A stretch of DNA of 26,667 bases from SFDP01 sp051891855. Its GTDB lineage: Bacteria; Bacillota; Clostridia; Lachnospirales; Lachnospiraceae. Position numbers and translations under genes: made by a program. Positions 1 to 8,031 of this stretch are shown in pieces. Position 1 is the first letter of the stretch. Each line of letters starts with the position of its first letter. The notes beneath the pieces are model-generated. The model made no database searches. It saw only the letters and a list, made by a program, of their open reading frames with translations, and was not told the origin of the DNA. The stretch covers positions 1-26,667 of the forward strand of contig JBJFFP010000077.1 of NCBI GenBank assembly GCA_051891855.1, written 5' to 3'.

Positions 1-1711
1 CCTCCATCTCCCGGGAATAAATACGATAAGTATCTCTTCCTGACTTTTTGGCTTCGTATAGTGCCAGGTCAGCTCTGCTGTATAATTCCTCATAGCTGCT
101 AATAGCTCCGGTGCCGTCGCAGATAGCAATTCCGATACTGAATGACGTATGAATGACCCTGCTGCCATCTTCTGAATACTGCTTTACCCTTCCTCTCCGA
201 TTAAGTTCCTCTGCCCTTTTGCAAATCATACTTTCATCGATAAATTTAGGGACAAAAATACAAAATTCGTCTCCTCCCAAACGGCAAATCATATCATTTT
301 CTCTAAATATGGCTTGAAGGATACCCGCAGCTTCCTTCAGCACCTTATCCCCTTTGGGATGTCCCAAAGTATCATTGACGCTCTTGAAATGATCCATATC
401 AATCATAAACAGCGTACCGGCAGACTTCTGGGACTCAAACAGTTCCTTCATGGCCTTTTCCATGAAAGCCCGGTTATAAACCCCTGTAAGTCCATCAATC
501 GTAGCTTCATGCAGCAACTTTTCCGAATAGGCCATCTCAGAATCGATATTCGTAAAAGAAACATAGCAAAGGATGTCTCCGCTTCCCTCATCTTCTACGA
601 TTGTGATCTGTACCTTTGTCCACAGCCATTCCTTTTCCATATCCTTAAGCATGGTAAGGGTTCTTTCCCGAAGATTCATCCGTTCCCTCAAATACGCTGT
701 AGACATTCTTACATTAAAGGTATGAAAGGGAATCTTCAGCTTATCCTTGTGTTCCTCCAAATCCCTCAGGGGGATAAAGTGATATCTATCCTCTTCATGG
801 ATACCATTCAACCGGAAATCCTCCAAAACAGAAGCAGTATCATAATCCAGCTCTTCATAAACAGAACGGAAAAACCATTCTCCTTCTGTGATTTCTCCCA
901 GGGCCACATCAAAGCAGAAACGAAAAATGGAATCCTCCTGAGTATTCTCTCTGAATTGCTTCTCCATGCGAAGCTCGGAATCGATCTCCACCAGCTTTTT
1001 GTTCTTTCTCTCCTGCCAGATATAAAATAAAACCACCAGAAAGCTTCCTACTAAGATTAAAGAATTTTTCAAAAACAAATCCGCATTAATCATCACATGG
1101 GCATGCCTGGGCAGACTGTCATCATAAATCAGAGTCAAAATAAACATAGCCGAAGTCAGAAGCACCATACTGGTTGAACATACGATTCCGAAAAGTGTGG
1201 TATTCTTCTTTGGAGAATGGAACAGGTCTGAGAACTCTGAAAGGGCAATTTTCCTGGAACGGGGAAGACTCCAGAAAATACCGGAAGCCATTAAAAAGGT
1301 CATGGTCAGCAGTACCCGTCTATGTTCCTTGCTTCCGATGGGCCAAGGATTCTGCATAAATATGGTTACGAATGCACTGGCTATACCATAGAGGGAAAAC
1401 TCATCCAACAGCATCAGGAAAAAGAAATTCAGATAAGTCCACCAAGTATCCCGGCTAAGCAGATAGATATCCAGAATAAAAAGAGAGGGAAACACGATTA
1501 ATGCCATAGGATGTGTACTATCCTGATTCATGCTCCATAAAACAACGAAGAAGGAATTGACTACAGAAAACAGAAATACCCATCCATTTGTCTTCTCTTT
1601 TCTGTAAGAAAGCTTCAAGAGAGTACTCACACAATTCCATGAAAAAATAAAGCTTGTAATAAGTAAAAGCAAGGGATGGGCCATAAAGGCAATAATATTA
1701 TCTTTAGCCAT
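1..1711 (-). CDS. Membrane diguanylate cyclase (GGDEF), 3' end outside window
   Basis: The frame is open from 1711 to the left edge (570 codons, no stop), so the C-terminus is missing. Residues 1-235 hold about six hydrophobic segments, a membrane sensor I do not recognise. Residues about 258-395 look like a PAS-type domain. Residues about 400-570 are a GGDEF domain: DGLTGVYNR at 406, metal-binding D438 in MIDMDHFK, an intact GGDEF at 479-483, and REND at 470-473 as the RxxD product-inhibition site. It should make c-di-GMP from two GTP at the membrane and be feedback inhibited. I chose ATG 1711 because GATGAGG lies 9 nt upstream. In-frame ATGs at 1726 and 1738 are possible, but 1738 has poor RBS spacing. 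No EAL domain is visible in the part present. Confidence 0.9.
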   Translation of the reverse strand, partial: MAKDNIIAFMAHPLLLLITSFIFSWNCVSTLLKLSYRKEKTNGWVFLFSVVNSFFVVLWSMNQDSTHPMALIVFPSLFILDIYLLSRDTWWTYLNFFFLMLLDEFSLYGIASAFVTIFMQNPWPIGSKEHRRVLLTMTFLMASGIFWSLPRSRKIALSEFSDLFHSPKKNTTLFGIVCSTSMVLLTSAMFILTLIYDDSLPRHAHVMINADLFLKNSLILVGSFLVVLFYIWQERKNKKLVEIDSELRMEKQFRENTQEDSIFRFCFDVALGEITEGEWFFRSVYEELDYDTASVLEDFRLNGIHEEDRYHFIPLRDLEEHKDKLKIPFHTFNVRMSTAYLRERMNLRERTLTMLKDMEKEWLWTKVQITIVEDEGSGDILCYVSFTNIDSEMAYSEKLLHEATIDGLTGVYNRAFMEKAMKELFESQKSAGTLFMIDMDHFKSVNDTLGHPKGDKVLKEAAGILQAIFRENDMICRLGGDEFCIFVPKFIDESMICKRAEELNRRGRVKQYSEDGSRVIHTSFSIGIAICDGTGAISSYEELYSRADLALYEAKKSGRDTYRIYSREME

Positions 1712-1753
1712 AATCGGTATCCTCATCTGTAATAACATGTTCCTAATTTATAT

Positions 1754-1782
1754 ATATTACTATAATTTTCTACTTTCTTCAA
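1754..1782 (-). promoter_or_regulatory. Probable sigma-A promoter of the GGDEF gene
   Basis: On the minus strand, TTGAAG (1782-1777) and TAATAT (1759-1754) are separated by 17 nt. Transcription would start near 1747, giving a leader of about 35 nt before ATG 1711. That favours 1711 over the ATG at 1738. The region is AT-rich, so a chance match is possible. Confidence 0.5.
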
Positions 1783-1825
1783 TTCCATGAAGAATAAAAA
1801 TATTTAATTTTCGGTCAAATTATGC

Positions 1826-1860
1826 AAAAAACACCCTTCAACAAGCTTGAAAGGTGTTTT
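1826..1860 (-). terminator. Rho-independent terminator of tRNA-Glu
   Basis: Read on the minus strand, a 14-bp stem (AAAACACCTTTCAA pairing with TTGAAGGGTGTTTT, one G-U) closes a 5-nt loop and runs into six T. It lies 29 nt beyond the tRNA 3' end. A second, smaller hairpin (about 8 bp, around 1870-1889) sits between the tRNA and this terminator and may help 3' processing. Confidence 0.9.
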
Positions 1861-1889
1861 CTCTGGGTTGGGCTATTCTAAAAGAATAA

Positions 1890-1961
1890 CAGCTCGTACG
1901 GGAATCGAACCCGTGTTTCCGCCGTGAGAGGGCGGCGTCTTGACCTCTTGACCAACGAGCC
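1890..1961 (-). tRNA. tRNA-Glu, anticodon CUC (reads GAG)
   Basis: The minus strand folds as a full cloverleaf. The acceptor is GGCTCGT with ACGAGCT. The anticodon stem CCGCC/GGCGG has loop CTCTCAC, giving anticodon CTC. The T arm is ACGGG-TTCGATT-CCCGT. The discriminator base is G (1890), as expected for tRNA-Glu. Two details: the first acceptor pair is G1-U72 rather than G-C, and CCA is not encoded (GTTATTC follows), so a CCA-adding enzyme must complete it. The gene has its own promoter and terminator and stands between folD and the GGDEF gene. Confidence 0.95.
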
Positions 1962-1978
1962 ATTTTAGCGACTTGTTT

Positions 1979-2007
1979 ATCTTAATACAGTTTTCCAAAA
2001 AAAGCAA
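1979..2007 (-). promoter_or_regulatory. Sigma-A promoter of tRNA-Glu
   Basis: On the minus strand, TTGCTT (2007-2002) and TAAGAT (1984-1979) have 17-nt spacing. They place the start about 10 nt upstream of the tRNA 5' end at 1961. The -35 box lies inside the palindrome that may terminate the folD operon. Confidence 0.7.
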
Positions 2008-2018
2008 GCCTTTTTTTT
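1997..2018 (-). terminator. Weak AT-rich hairpin after folD, possible terminator
   Basis: A palindrome of seven A plus G, a 5-nt loop, then C plus a run of T lies about 40 nt beyond the folD stop. Read on either strand it gives an 8-bp, nearly all A-T stem whose descending arm is itself the T tract. It is the only terminator-like element between folD and the tRNA, but it is weak, so read-through into the tRNA is plausible. Confidence 0.4.
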
Positions 2019-2059
2019 ACTTTTTTCTATTCTTCTGTTTAATTAAGCTAATCAGGAAA

Positions 2060-2911
2060 TCATCTGTAATTCTTTTTTACACTTTCTACCGTATGCTTCA
2101 GCAAAACAGAAGTGGTTACACTTCCTACTCCCCCGGGAACCGGAGTAAGAGCCTCCACTAAATCTGCCACCTCCTTATCATCCACATCACCGCAAAGTCC
2201 ATCCTCAGCCGCATGAATACCTACATCAATAATTATCTGCCCCGGTCTTACAAATTCTCTCGTTATCATCCGCGGTACTCCTGCACAGGCAATAAGAATA
2301 TCCGCTCTTTTACATTCCTCCTCCAAATTCAGGGTTCTGGTATGACAGAGTGTGACCGTGGCGTGCTTCTGCAAAAGCAGCATTGCCAAGGGACGGCCAA
2401 CCACCATACTTCTTCCCACAACGGTCACTTTTTTTCCACATATATCTATTCCGTAGTAATCCAGGATTTCCACTACTGCCTGAGGGGTACAGGGTGGATA
2501 GCCTGCATCTGTTCCCGCAAAAACATGGGCTGCGTTTATCCTGGTAATACCATCTACATCTTTGGCCGGTTCAACCAGACTGCGAATACGTTCTTCCTCC
2601 AGATGCCCGGGCAGAGGACAGAAAACCAGAATACCATGTACCGTTTTATCCTGATTCAGCTTCAGGATAACCTCTTCCAGCTTATCCTGGCCCACTTGAA
2701 GCGGCAGTGTAACGGTCTCAGCCAGTGCTCCTGCTGCTTCAAATCTCTTATAAATTCCTCTCTCATAAGATAAATCGTCTTCTCTCTCCCCCACACGGAC
2801 AATAGCCAGTTTAGGAGTAATCCCCTTAGCCTTCAATGCCGCAATCTCTTCCTTAAGCTCCTCAAGCATGGCCTTTGCCACCGGCATACCCTTTAATTCC
2901 TGCATCATCAA
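2060..2911 (-). CDS. folD: FolD-type methylene-THF dehydrogenase, cyclohydrolase site degenerate
   Basis: This 283-residue protein has the FolD fold. The N-terminal catalytic domain covers about 1-125 and the Rossmann NAD(P) domain about 140-270. VVGRSMVVGRP (164-174) and PVPGGVGSVTTSVLL (257-271) are visible, and the catalytic Asp in KDVDG is kept (D120). The YxxxK motif reads Y49-E-R-G-I53, so the Lys needed for the cyclohydrolase step is Ile. The Gln of the usual VQLPLP motif is Phe (F97 in ILVFCPLP). Loss of that Lys abolishes cyclohydrolase in characterised FolD enzymes. I therefore infer a dehydrogenase-only enzyme converting 5,10-methylene-THF to 5,10-methenyl-THF, with the next step done by the FchA-like protein encoded just upstream. 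AGGAG lies 8 nt before the first of three consecutive ATGs. It is the last gene of the PP2C-to-folD unit. Confidence 0.93.
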   Translation of the reverse strand: MMMQELKGMPVAKAMLEELKEEIAALKAKGITPKLAIVRVGEREDDLSYERGIYKRFEAAGALAETVTLPLQVGQDKLEEVILKLNQDKTVHGILVFCPLPGHLEEERIRSLVEPAKDVDGITRINAAHVFAGTDAGYPPCTPQAVVEILDYYGIDICGKKVTVVGRSMVVGRPLAMLLLQKHATVTLCHTRTLNLEEECKRADILIACAGVPRMITREFVRPGQIIIDVGIHAAEDGLCGDVDDKEVADLVEALTPVPGGVGSVTTSVLLKHTVESVKKNYR

Positions 2912-2940
2912 TCCTGCTCCTTTTCAGCCCAACTCTCATT

Positions 2941-3564
2941 CTATTGATTTCCCGCTTTTTTTAGGCTGCTTTTAATCTTTTCATAGATTATCTCGCAGCG
3001 CCTGCAGCCATCCTGTGTCAATGCTTCAGCCCTTTGGTTCATCCTGTCAGCTTTCTGCCTGTCTTTCATTAATTCCGTATTGATATAAACGTTCATTACG
3101 GCCCCTTCCAGAGCCCCCCTGCAGGCGGTTGCCGCCACAGCCACGTCGCTGACAGCCAGTCGGCTGCCTTTTTCCTCCAATTCTTCCAAAACGGGAATCA
3201 AATCATACAAGGCTTCTGCCAGCTCCAAGGGAATCCTTGCTGCTTCCTGTAAGGCTTTCTCCAAAATTTCCTTCCGTTTCTCATCTTCTTTGGGTATACG
3301 GTAAGCCTCAGCCAAGGGCAAAAAAGCCTCAGCATCCTTTTCCATATAGCTTTGCAGCTGCGGGAGTACTTCCTGCATTTTCTCCAATATACTCTCTATA
3401 GCCTCCTGATAGCAGGCATATTTCTTTTTTCCCGTGGTAAGGTTAGCCACCATTGAACACAGGGCTGCTGCCAAAGAGCCCATTAAGGCTGCTGCTGCTC
3501 CGCCTCCCGGTACGGGTTCCTTACTGGCCAGCCCTGTTAAAAACTCCGTAATCTTCTTATCCAT
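2941..3564 (-). CDS. fchA: FchA-like methenyl-THF cyclohydrolase (cyclodeaminase family)
   Basis: This 207-residue, mostly helical cytoplasmic protein belongs to the formiminotransferase-cyclodeaminase/FchA family. It shows the glycine-rich signature PVPGGGAAAALMGSLAAAL at 17-35, a KDAEAF motif with the likely catalytic D77, and the late helix SRLAVSDVAVAATACRGAL near 134-152. There is no formiminotransferase domain, so it is the stand-alone form that hydrolyses 5,10-methenyl-THF to 10-formyl-THF. A cyclodeaminase role in histidine breakdown is possible from sequence alone. The neighbouring FolD with a broken cyclohydrolase site favours the folate role. GGAGAG lies 6 nt before ATG 3564. The gene starts 12 nt after the polC stop and ends 29 nt before folD, so the three are probably co-transcribed. 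Confidence 0.9.
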   Translation of the reverse strand: MDKKITEFLTGLASKEPVPGGGAAAALMGSLAAALCSMVANLTTGKKKYACYQEAIESILEKMQEVLPQLQSYMEKDAEAFLPLAEAYRIPKEDEKRKEILEKALQEAARIPLELAEALYDLIPVLEELEEKGSRLAVSDVAVAATACRGALEGAVMNVYINTELMKDRQKADRMNQRAEALTQDGCRRCEIIYEKIKSSLKKAGNQ

Positions 3565-3576
3565 CCTTATCTCTCC

Positions 3577-6500
3577 TTAATTTAATGCAAAATCAAACAG
3601 GCTGATCTGATTCGTTTCCGGCAAATCTCCCAAAAGATGCAGGGAATCCATTAAATCGATTACCGTTTTGGAAACCTTGGTTCTTACCCGGAAATCATCC
3701 TTGGACAGAAAAGTCCCATCCTTTGCTGCCTCCATCACCTGATCCGCCGCTTTCTCTCCCATCCCCTCTATACTGTTTAAGGAGGGCATGATTTTCTCTC
3801 CCACAATCTGGAAACTTCGAGAATGTGCCCTATAGATATCCAGGGGCATAAAATTGAAGCCTCTGGCGTACATCTCCTGTACAATTTTCATATCCTTCAT
3901 AGTATCCTGCTCCTTTTTTGACAGGGTATCGCTTCTTCGCCTGTAATCTGCCATAACTGCTTCCAGATGTTCCTTTCCCTGACACATCAATTCATAGGAA
4001 AAGGCAGAAGCACGTATACTGAAATAGGCGGCATAATAAGCCAGCGGATAATACACCTTACAGTAGGCAATCCTCCAGGCCATCATCACATAGGCAGCCG
4101 CATGGGCTTTGGGAAACATATATTTGATTTTTTTACAGGACCAGATATACCAGTCCGGCACATTCTGGGCCAGCATAGCCTCCTCCCACTCCGGCTTCAG
4201 CCCCTTTCCCTTTCGGACACTTTCCATAATGGTAAAGGACAGAGAGCTTTCTACTCCCATATTGATCAAATAGGTCATAATGTCGTCTCGGGTACAGATG
4301 GCCGTAGCAATGGTTGCTTTCCCTTCTTCAATCAGGGTCTGGGCATTTCCCAGCCATACATCCGTCCCGTGGGACAGGCCGGAAATACGTACCAGATCTG
4401 AAAAGGTCTGGGGCTTGGTATCCAAAAGCATCTGAATAACAAAGTCCGTACCAAACTCCGGGATTCCCAGTGAACCCACCTGGCAGCCCCCCAGTTGCTC
4501 CGGTGTCACCCCTAACGCCGATGTATCCTGAAACAGGGACATTACCCTGGGATCATCCAACGGGATGGATACCGGATCCACTCCGGTCAAATCCTGCAGC
4601 ATACGAATCATGGTAGGATCGTCATGTCCCAAAATATCCAGCTTCAGCAGATTATGATCAATGGAATGGTAGTCAAAGTGGGTGGTAATGATATCCGTTG
4701 ACATATCATTGGCAGGATGCTGTACGGGAGTGAAGGAATTAATATCCTCTCCCACCGGCAGAACTACGATTCCGCCGGGATGCTGACCGGTGCTTCTGCG
4801 AATCCCCGTACAGCCTCCCACCAGCCGATTTATTTCACAGGCTCTTTTCTTGATGCCTCTTTCTTCATAATAATTTTTGATGTAGCCGTAAGCCGTTTTA
4901 TCTGCCAGTGTACCGATTGTACCTGCACGGAAGGTTTGTCCTGCTCCGAAAATAACCTCTGTATATTTATGAGCCTTACTTTGATACTCTCCGGAAAAAT
5001 TCAAATCGATATCCGGCTCCTTATCTCCCTTAAAGCCCAGGAAGGTTTCAAAGGGAATATCAAAGCCATCCTTATGAAGCTTTGCGCCGCATTGGGGACA
5101 GTTCTTATCCGGCATATCGATTCCGGCCCTTCCCGCATATGCACGAACCTCATCAGAGGTAAAATCACTGTAATAGCAGTTGGTGCAATAATAGTGGGGA
5201 CTTAAAGGATTTACCTCCGTTATTCCCGACATGGTGGCCACAAAGGAGGAGCCTACGGAGCCCCTAGAGCCTACCAGATAGCCATCCTCTACCGATTTCC
5301 ACACCAGCTTCTGGGCAATAATATACATCACGGCAAAGCCGTTTGTGATGATGGAATGCAGCTCCTTCTTCAACCGGTCTTCCACAATCTGCGGCAGGGG
5401 ATCACCATACATTTCATGCGCCTTATTGTAGCATATATCCGTCAGTATCTGATCGGAATTTTCAATTACCGGAGGACATTTATCCGGGCGTACAGGAGAA
5501 AGTCTTTCGATTTTATCTGCAATCAGATTGGTATTGGTAATCACCACCTCTTTTGCCTTCTCACTTCCCAAATAGGAAAATTCCTTCAGCATTTCCTCCG
5601 TAGTCCTGAAATACAGAGGCGCCTGGTTATCCGCATCCTTATAGCCCTTGCCTGCCATAATGATTCTGCGGTAGACCTCATCCTCCGGATCCAGAAAATG
5701 AACGTCGCAGGTGGCCACTACCGGTTTATTAAACTGTTCTCCCAGCTGAACAATCCTCTTATTTAAAGCCATAATATCCTCAAAGGAATTTATGTTTCTG
5801 ACCCGGTCAGACTCAATCATATATTCGTTATTTCCCAATGGCTGTATTTCCAGATAATCGTAAAAATTTACTATCCTGGCGATTTCTCCGTCAGGCTTAT
5901 CGTCCAGAAGGCCTCTGTACAGCTCTCCTGCTTCACAGGCCGTTCCCAAAATCAGCCCCTCTCTGTATTTCAGCAGAAGACTTTTGGGGATTCTGGGCTT
6001 TTTATTAAAATAATGCAAATGGGACTGTGAAACCAGAGTATATAAATTTACCCTTCCTTTCTCATTGGCTGCCAGCAAAACGGCATGATAATACGGCAGT
6101 CTGCTTACCGCCTGGGGAGAGTTTTCTCCCAATGTATTGACCTGAGACAGGGTGGTCATTCCCCTCTCCTTTAATTGTTTCCTAAATTCCCGGAAAATTT
6201 CAGCCGTAGCCTGAGCATCATCCACTGCCCGATGATGATTTTCCAAAGAAATTTTCAGGGTTTTGCAGACTGCATCCAGAGTATGCTTTGCCTGACCGGG
6301 AAGCAGAACCCTGGCCAAAGCAAGCGTATCCATATACGTATAATTGGTACCTCTGCCCTGTCTGGTGCAGTTTTCCAGAATAAAGCTCATATCAAAGGAA
6401 GCATTGTGGGCAACCAGTACCGCATCCCCACAAAAGGCCAGAAATTCAGGCAGCACCTCCTCAATTGGCGGTGCATTCATTACCTGAGTGTCATCGATTC

Positions 6501-8031
6501 CGGTCAGCTTGACAATCTCATAGGGAATGGGAACTCCGGGATTTACAAAGGCAGAAAAATGTCCACTGATTTCTCCCCCCTGTACCCTTACTGCACCGAT
6601 TTCAATAATCCGGTTTTTCACCGGTGAAAATCCTGTGGTCTCAATATCAAAAATGACAAAGTCATGGTCCAGGGTCTGTCCCTGATCGGCTGTGACGATT
6701 CCCTTTAAATCATCCACCAGATAGGCCTCTACACCATAAATAATTTTAAAGAAATTATCCGGCTTGGGATTTTCTTCTCCCGCTTCCCTTCGCCTTCCTT
6801 TTTCTTCCTTCCACAAATCCTCCCAGACGTGGTTGGCCTCCGGAAAGGACTGTACCACGCCATGATCCGTAATGGCAATTGCCGGATGTCCCCACTGATA
6901 TGCGCGTTTAATAATGGCCTTGGCATCAGAGACCCCATCCATATCGCTCATTTTGGTATGGCAGTGCAGCTCTACCCGCTTGCGGACAGCACTGTCCATC
7001 CTTCCGGTAAGAAAGCTCTTGATTTTTTTCACTCCTACAAGGGAACCAATGGTCAGCTCTCCATCGAATTTATCCAAGGTGGATAGACCCTTTAATTTGA
7101 TAAATACTCCTTTTTTCAATTCCCCCAGCAGCTCATCCAGCTGATCATTTCGGCAAAACAGCTTAATGGTCATGGTATCGGTGAAATCCGTTACATCAAA
7201 AATCACAATGGTTTTCTCATTGCGGATTTCCCTGGTATCCAAAGCAATAATCTGCCCCCGGATCGTTACCTCACCCATTTCTCCGATAATATCCGCTATG
7301 GAAATTGCCTCATCTTCAAAATCCTTCCCATAGATGATGTCCGGATTCTCACAACGCTTTAAGGCACGCCTTACTTCCTTCTTTTCCTCTGTCGGTGCAC
7401 CGGCTTCTTCCCCTAAGGATTCCTTTTCTTTCTTCTCTGTAATGGAAGCACTGTCCACTCTTCGGGAAATCACAGCCACCTGCTGCCTTATCCGTTCCCT
7501 GTCCTCTCTCCCATAATCCTCATTCTCTCTTTGCATAAATTCCAAAGAAAGTAGAATATCCATACCACACCGCTGTGTAAGTATTTTTTCCAGAATACGC
7601 AAAAGCTCATCCGCCTTATCCCGGTATAAAACGGTATCCGGAAGCATAAGGCATACCCGGTTTCCCTCCCCAAAATTAAACTCTCCATGCTTAATCATAG
7701 AGGAAAGAATATGATCATACTGCTCAAGCTCCAGAAGAATGCTTTTTCGATAGCTTCTTATCAGATTCTGTAAGGTATACTGGGAGGACAGGGAAAATTT
7801 CTCCTGGATTTTTACCGTAACCCGATTACGAGGGAAAAGCTGCTGCATAATCTCCTTTTCTGCTTCCAGAACAATCTCCTTTTCCAGTAAATGATCACTA
7901 TACAGATAAACCCTCAGAAAATCCCTCCTGGGATTTCCCGTAATTCGCTCTACCAGGGTGCTCTCCAGCATGGTCTCCAATCGCTTATTCAGTTTCAGGG
8001 TGGGAAAAACCTCGAAAAATGTCTTACTCAT
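3577..8031 (-). CDS. polC: DNA polymerase III alpha subunit, PolC type
   Basis: This 1484-residue replicative polymerase has the low-GC Gram-positive PolC layout. An N-terminal region and a charged linker (about 195-230) precede an OB-fold (about 253-335). A PHP domain begins at VELHCHTKMSDMDG (353) and is interrupted by a 3'-5' proofreading exonuclease (about 458-620; FDIETTGF with D462/E464, and HRAVDD at 600-605). The PHP domain then resumes. The polymerase core carries GSRGSVGSSF (921-930), a four-Cys zinc site (CTNC at 949-952, CPQC at 978-981), catalytic Asp in PDIDLNF (D1007, D1009) and KLDILGHDD (D1132). Length matches the family. ATG 8031 overlaps the ispG stop as ATGA, so translation is probably coupled. 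The fchA start follows its stop by 12 nt. Confidence 0.98.
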   Translation of the reverse strand: MSKTFFEVFPTLKLNKRLETMLESTLVERITGNPRRDFLRVYLYSDHLLEKEIVLEAEKEIMQQLFPRNRVTVKIQEKFSLSSQYTLQNLIRSYRKSILLELEQYDHILSSMIKHGEFNFGEGNRVCLMLPDTVLYRDKADELLRILEKILTQRCGMDILLSLEFMQRENEDYGREDRERIRQQVAVISRRVDSASITEKKEKESLGEEAGAPTEEKKEVRRALKRCENPDIIYGKDFEDEAISIADIIGEMGEVTIRGQIIALDTREIRNEKTIVIFDVTDFTDTMTIKLFCRNDQLDELLGELKKGVFIKLKGLSTLDKFDGELTIGSLVGVKKIKSFLTGRMDSAVRKRVELHCHTKMSDMDGVSDAKAIIKRAYQWGHPAIAITDHGVVQSFPEANHVWEDLWKEEKGRRREAGEENPKPDNFFKIIYGVEAYLVDDLKGIVTADQGQTLDHDFVIFDIETTGFSPVKNRIIEIGAVRVQGGEISGHFSAFVNPGVPIPYEIVKLTGIDDTQVMNAPPIEEVLPEFLAFCGDAVLVAHNASFDMSFILENCTRQGRGTNYTYMDTLALARVLLPGQAKHTLDAVCKTLKISLENHHRAVDDAQATAEIFREFRKQLKERGMTTLSQVNTLGENSPQAVSRLPYYHAVLLAANEKGRVNLYTLVSQSHLHYFNKKPRIPKSLLLKYREGLILGTACEAGELYRGLLDDKPDGEIARIVNFYDYLEIQPLGNNEYMIESDRVRNINSFEDIMALNKRIVQLGEQFNKPVVATCDVHFLDPEDEVYRRIIMAGKGYKDADNQAPLYFRTTEEMLKEFSYLGSEKAKEVVITNTNLIADKIERLSPVRPDKCPPVIENSDQILTDICYNKAHEMYGDPLPQIVEDRLKKELHSIITNGFAVMYIIAQKLVWKSVEDGYLVGSRGSVGSSFVATMSGITEVNPLSPHYYCTNCYYSDFTSDEVRAYAGRAGIDMPDKNCPQCGAKLHKDGFDIPFETFLGFKGDKEPDIDLNFSGEYQSKAHKYTEVIFGAGQTFRAGTIGTLADKTAYGYIKNYYEERGIKKRACEINRLVGGCTGIRRSTGQHPGGIVVLPVGEDINSFTPVQHPANDMSTDIITTHFDYHSIDHNLLKLDILGHDDPTMIRMLQDLTGVDPVSIPLDDPRVMSLFQDTSALGVTPEQLGGCQVGSLGIPEFGTDFVIQMLLDTKPQTFSDLVRISGLSHGTDVWLGNAQTLIEEGKATIATAICTRDDIMTYLINMGVESSLSFTIMESVRKGKGLKPEWEEAMLAQNVPDWYIWSCKKIKYMFPKAHAAAYVMMAWRIAYCKVYYPLAYYAAYFSIRASAFSYELMCQGKEHLEAVMADYRRRSDTLSKKEQDTMKDMKIVQEMYARGFNFMPLDIYRAHSRSFQIVGEKIMPSLNSIEGMGEKAADQVMEAAKDGTFLSKDDFRVRTKVSKTVIDLMDSLHLLGDLPETNQISLFDFALN

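Noticed and set aside
314..1030. Plus-strand open frame of 238 codons opposite the GGDEF gene
   Set aside because: It is antisense to an intact diguanylate cyclase with all catalytic motifs. The product shows no domain and there is no ribosome binding site of note.
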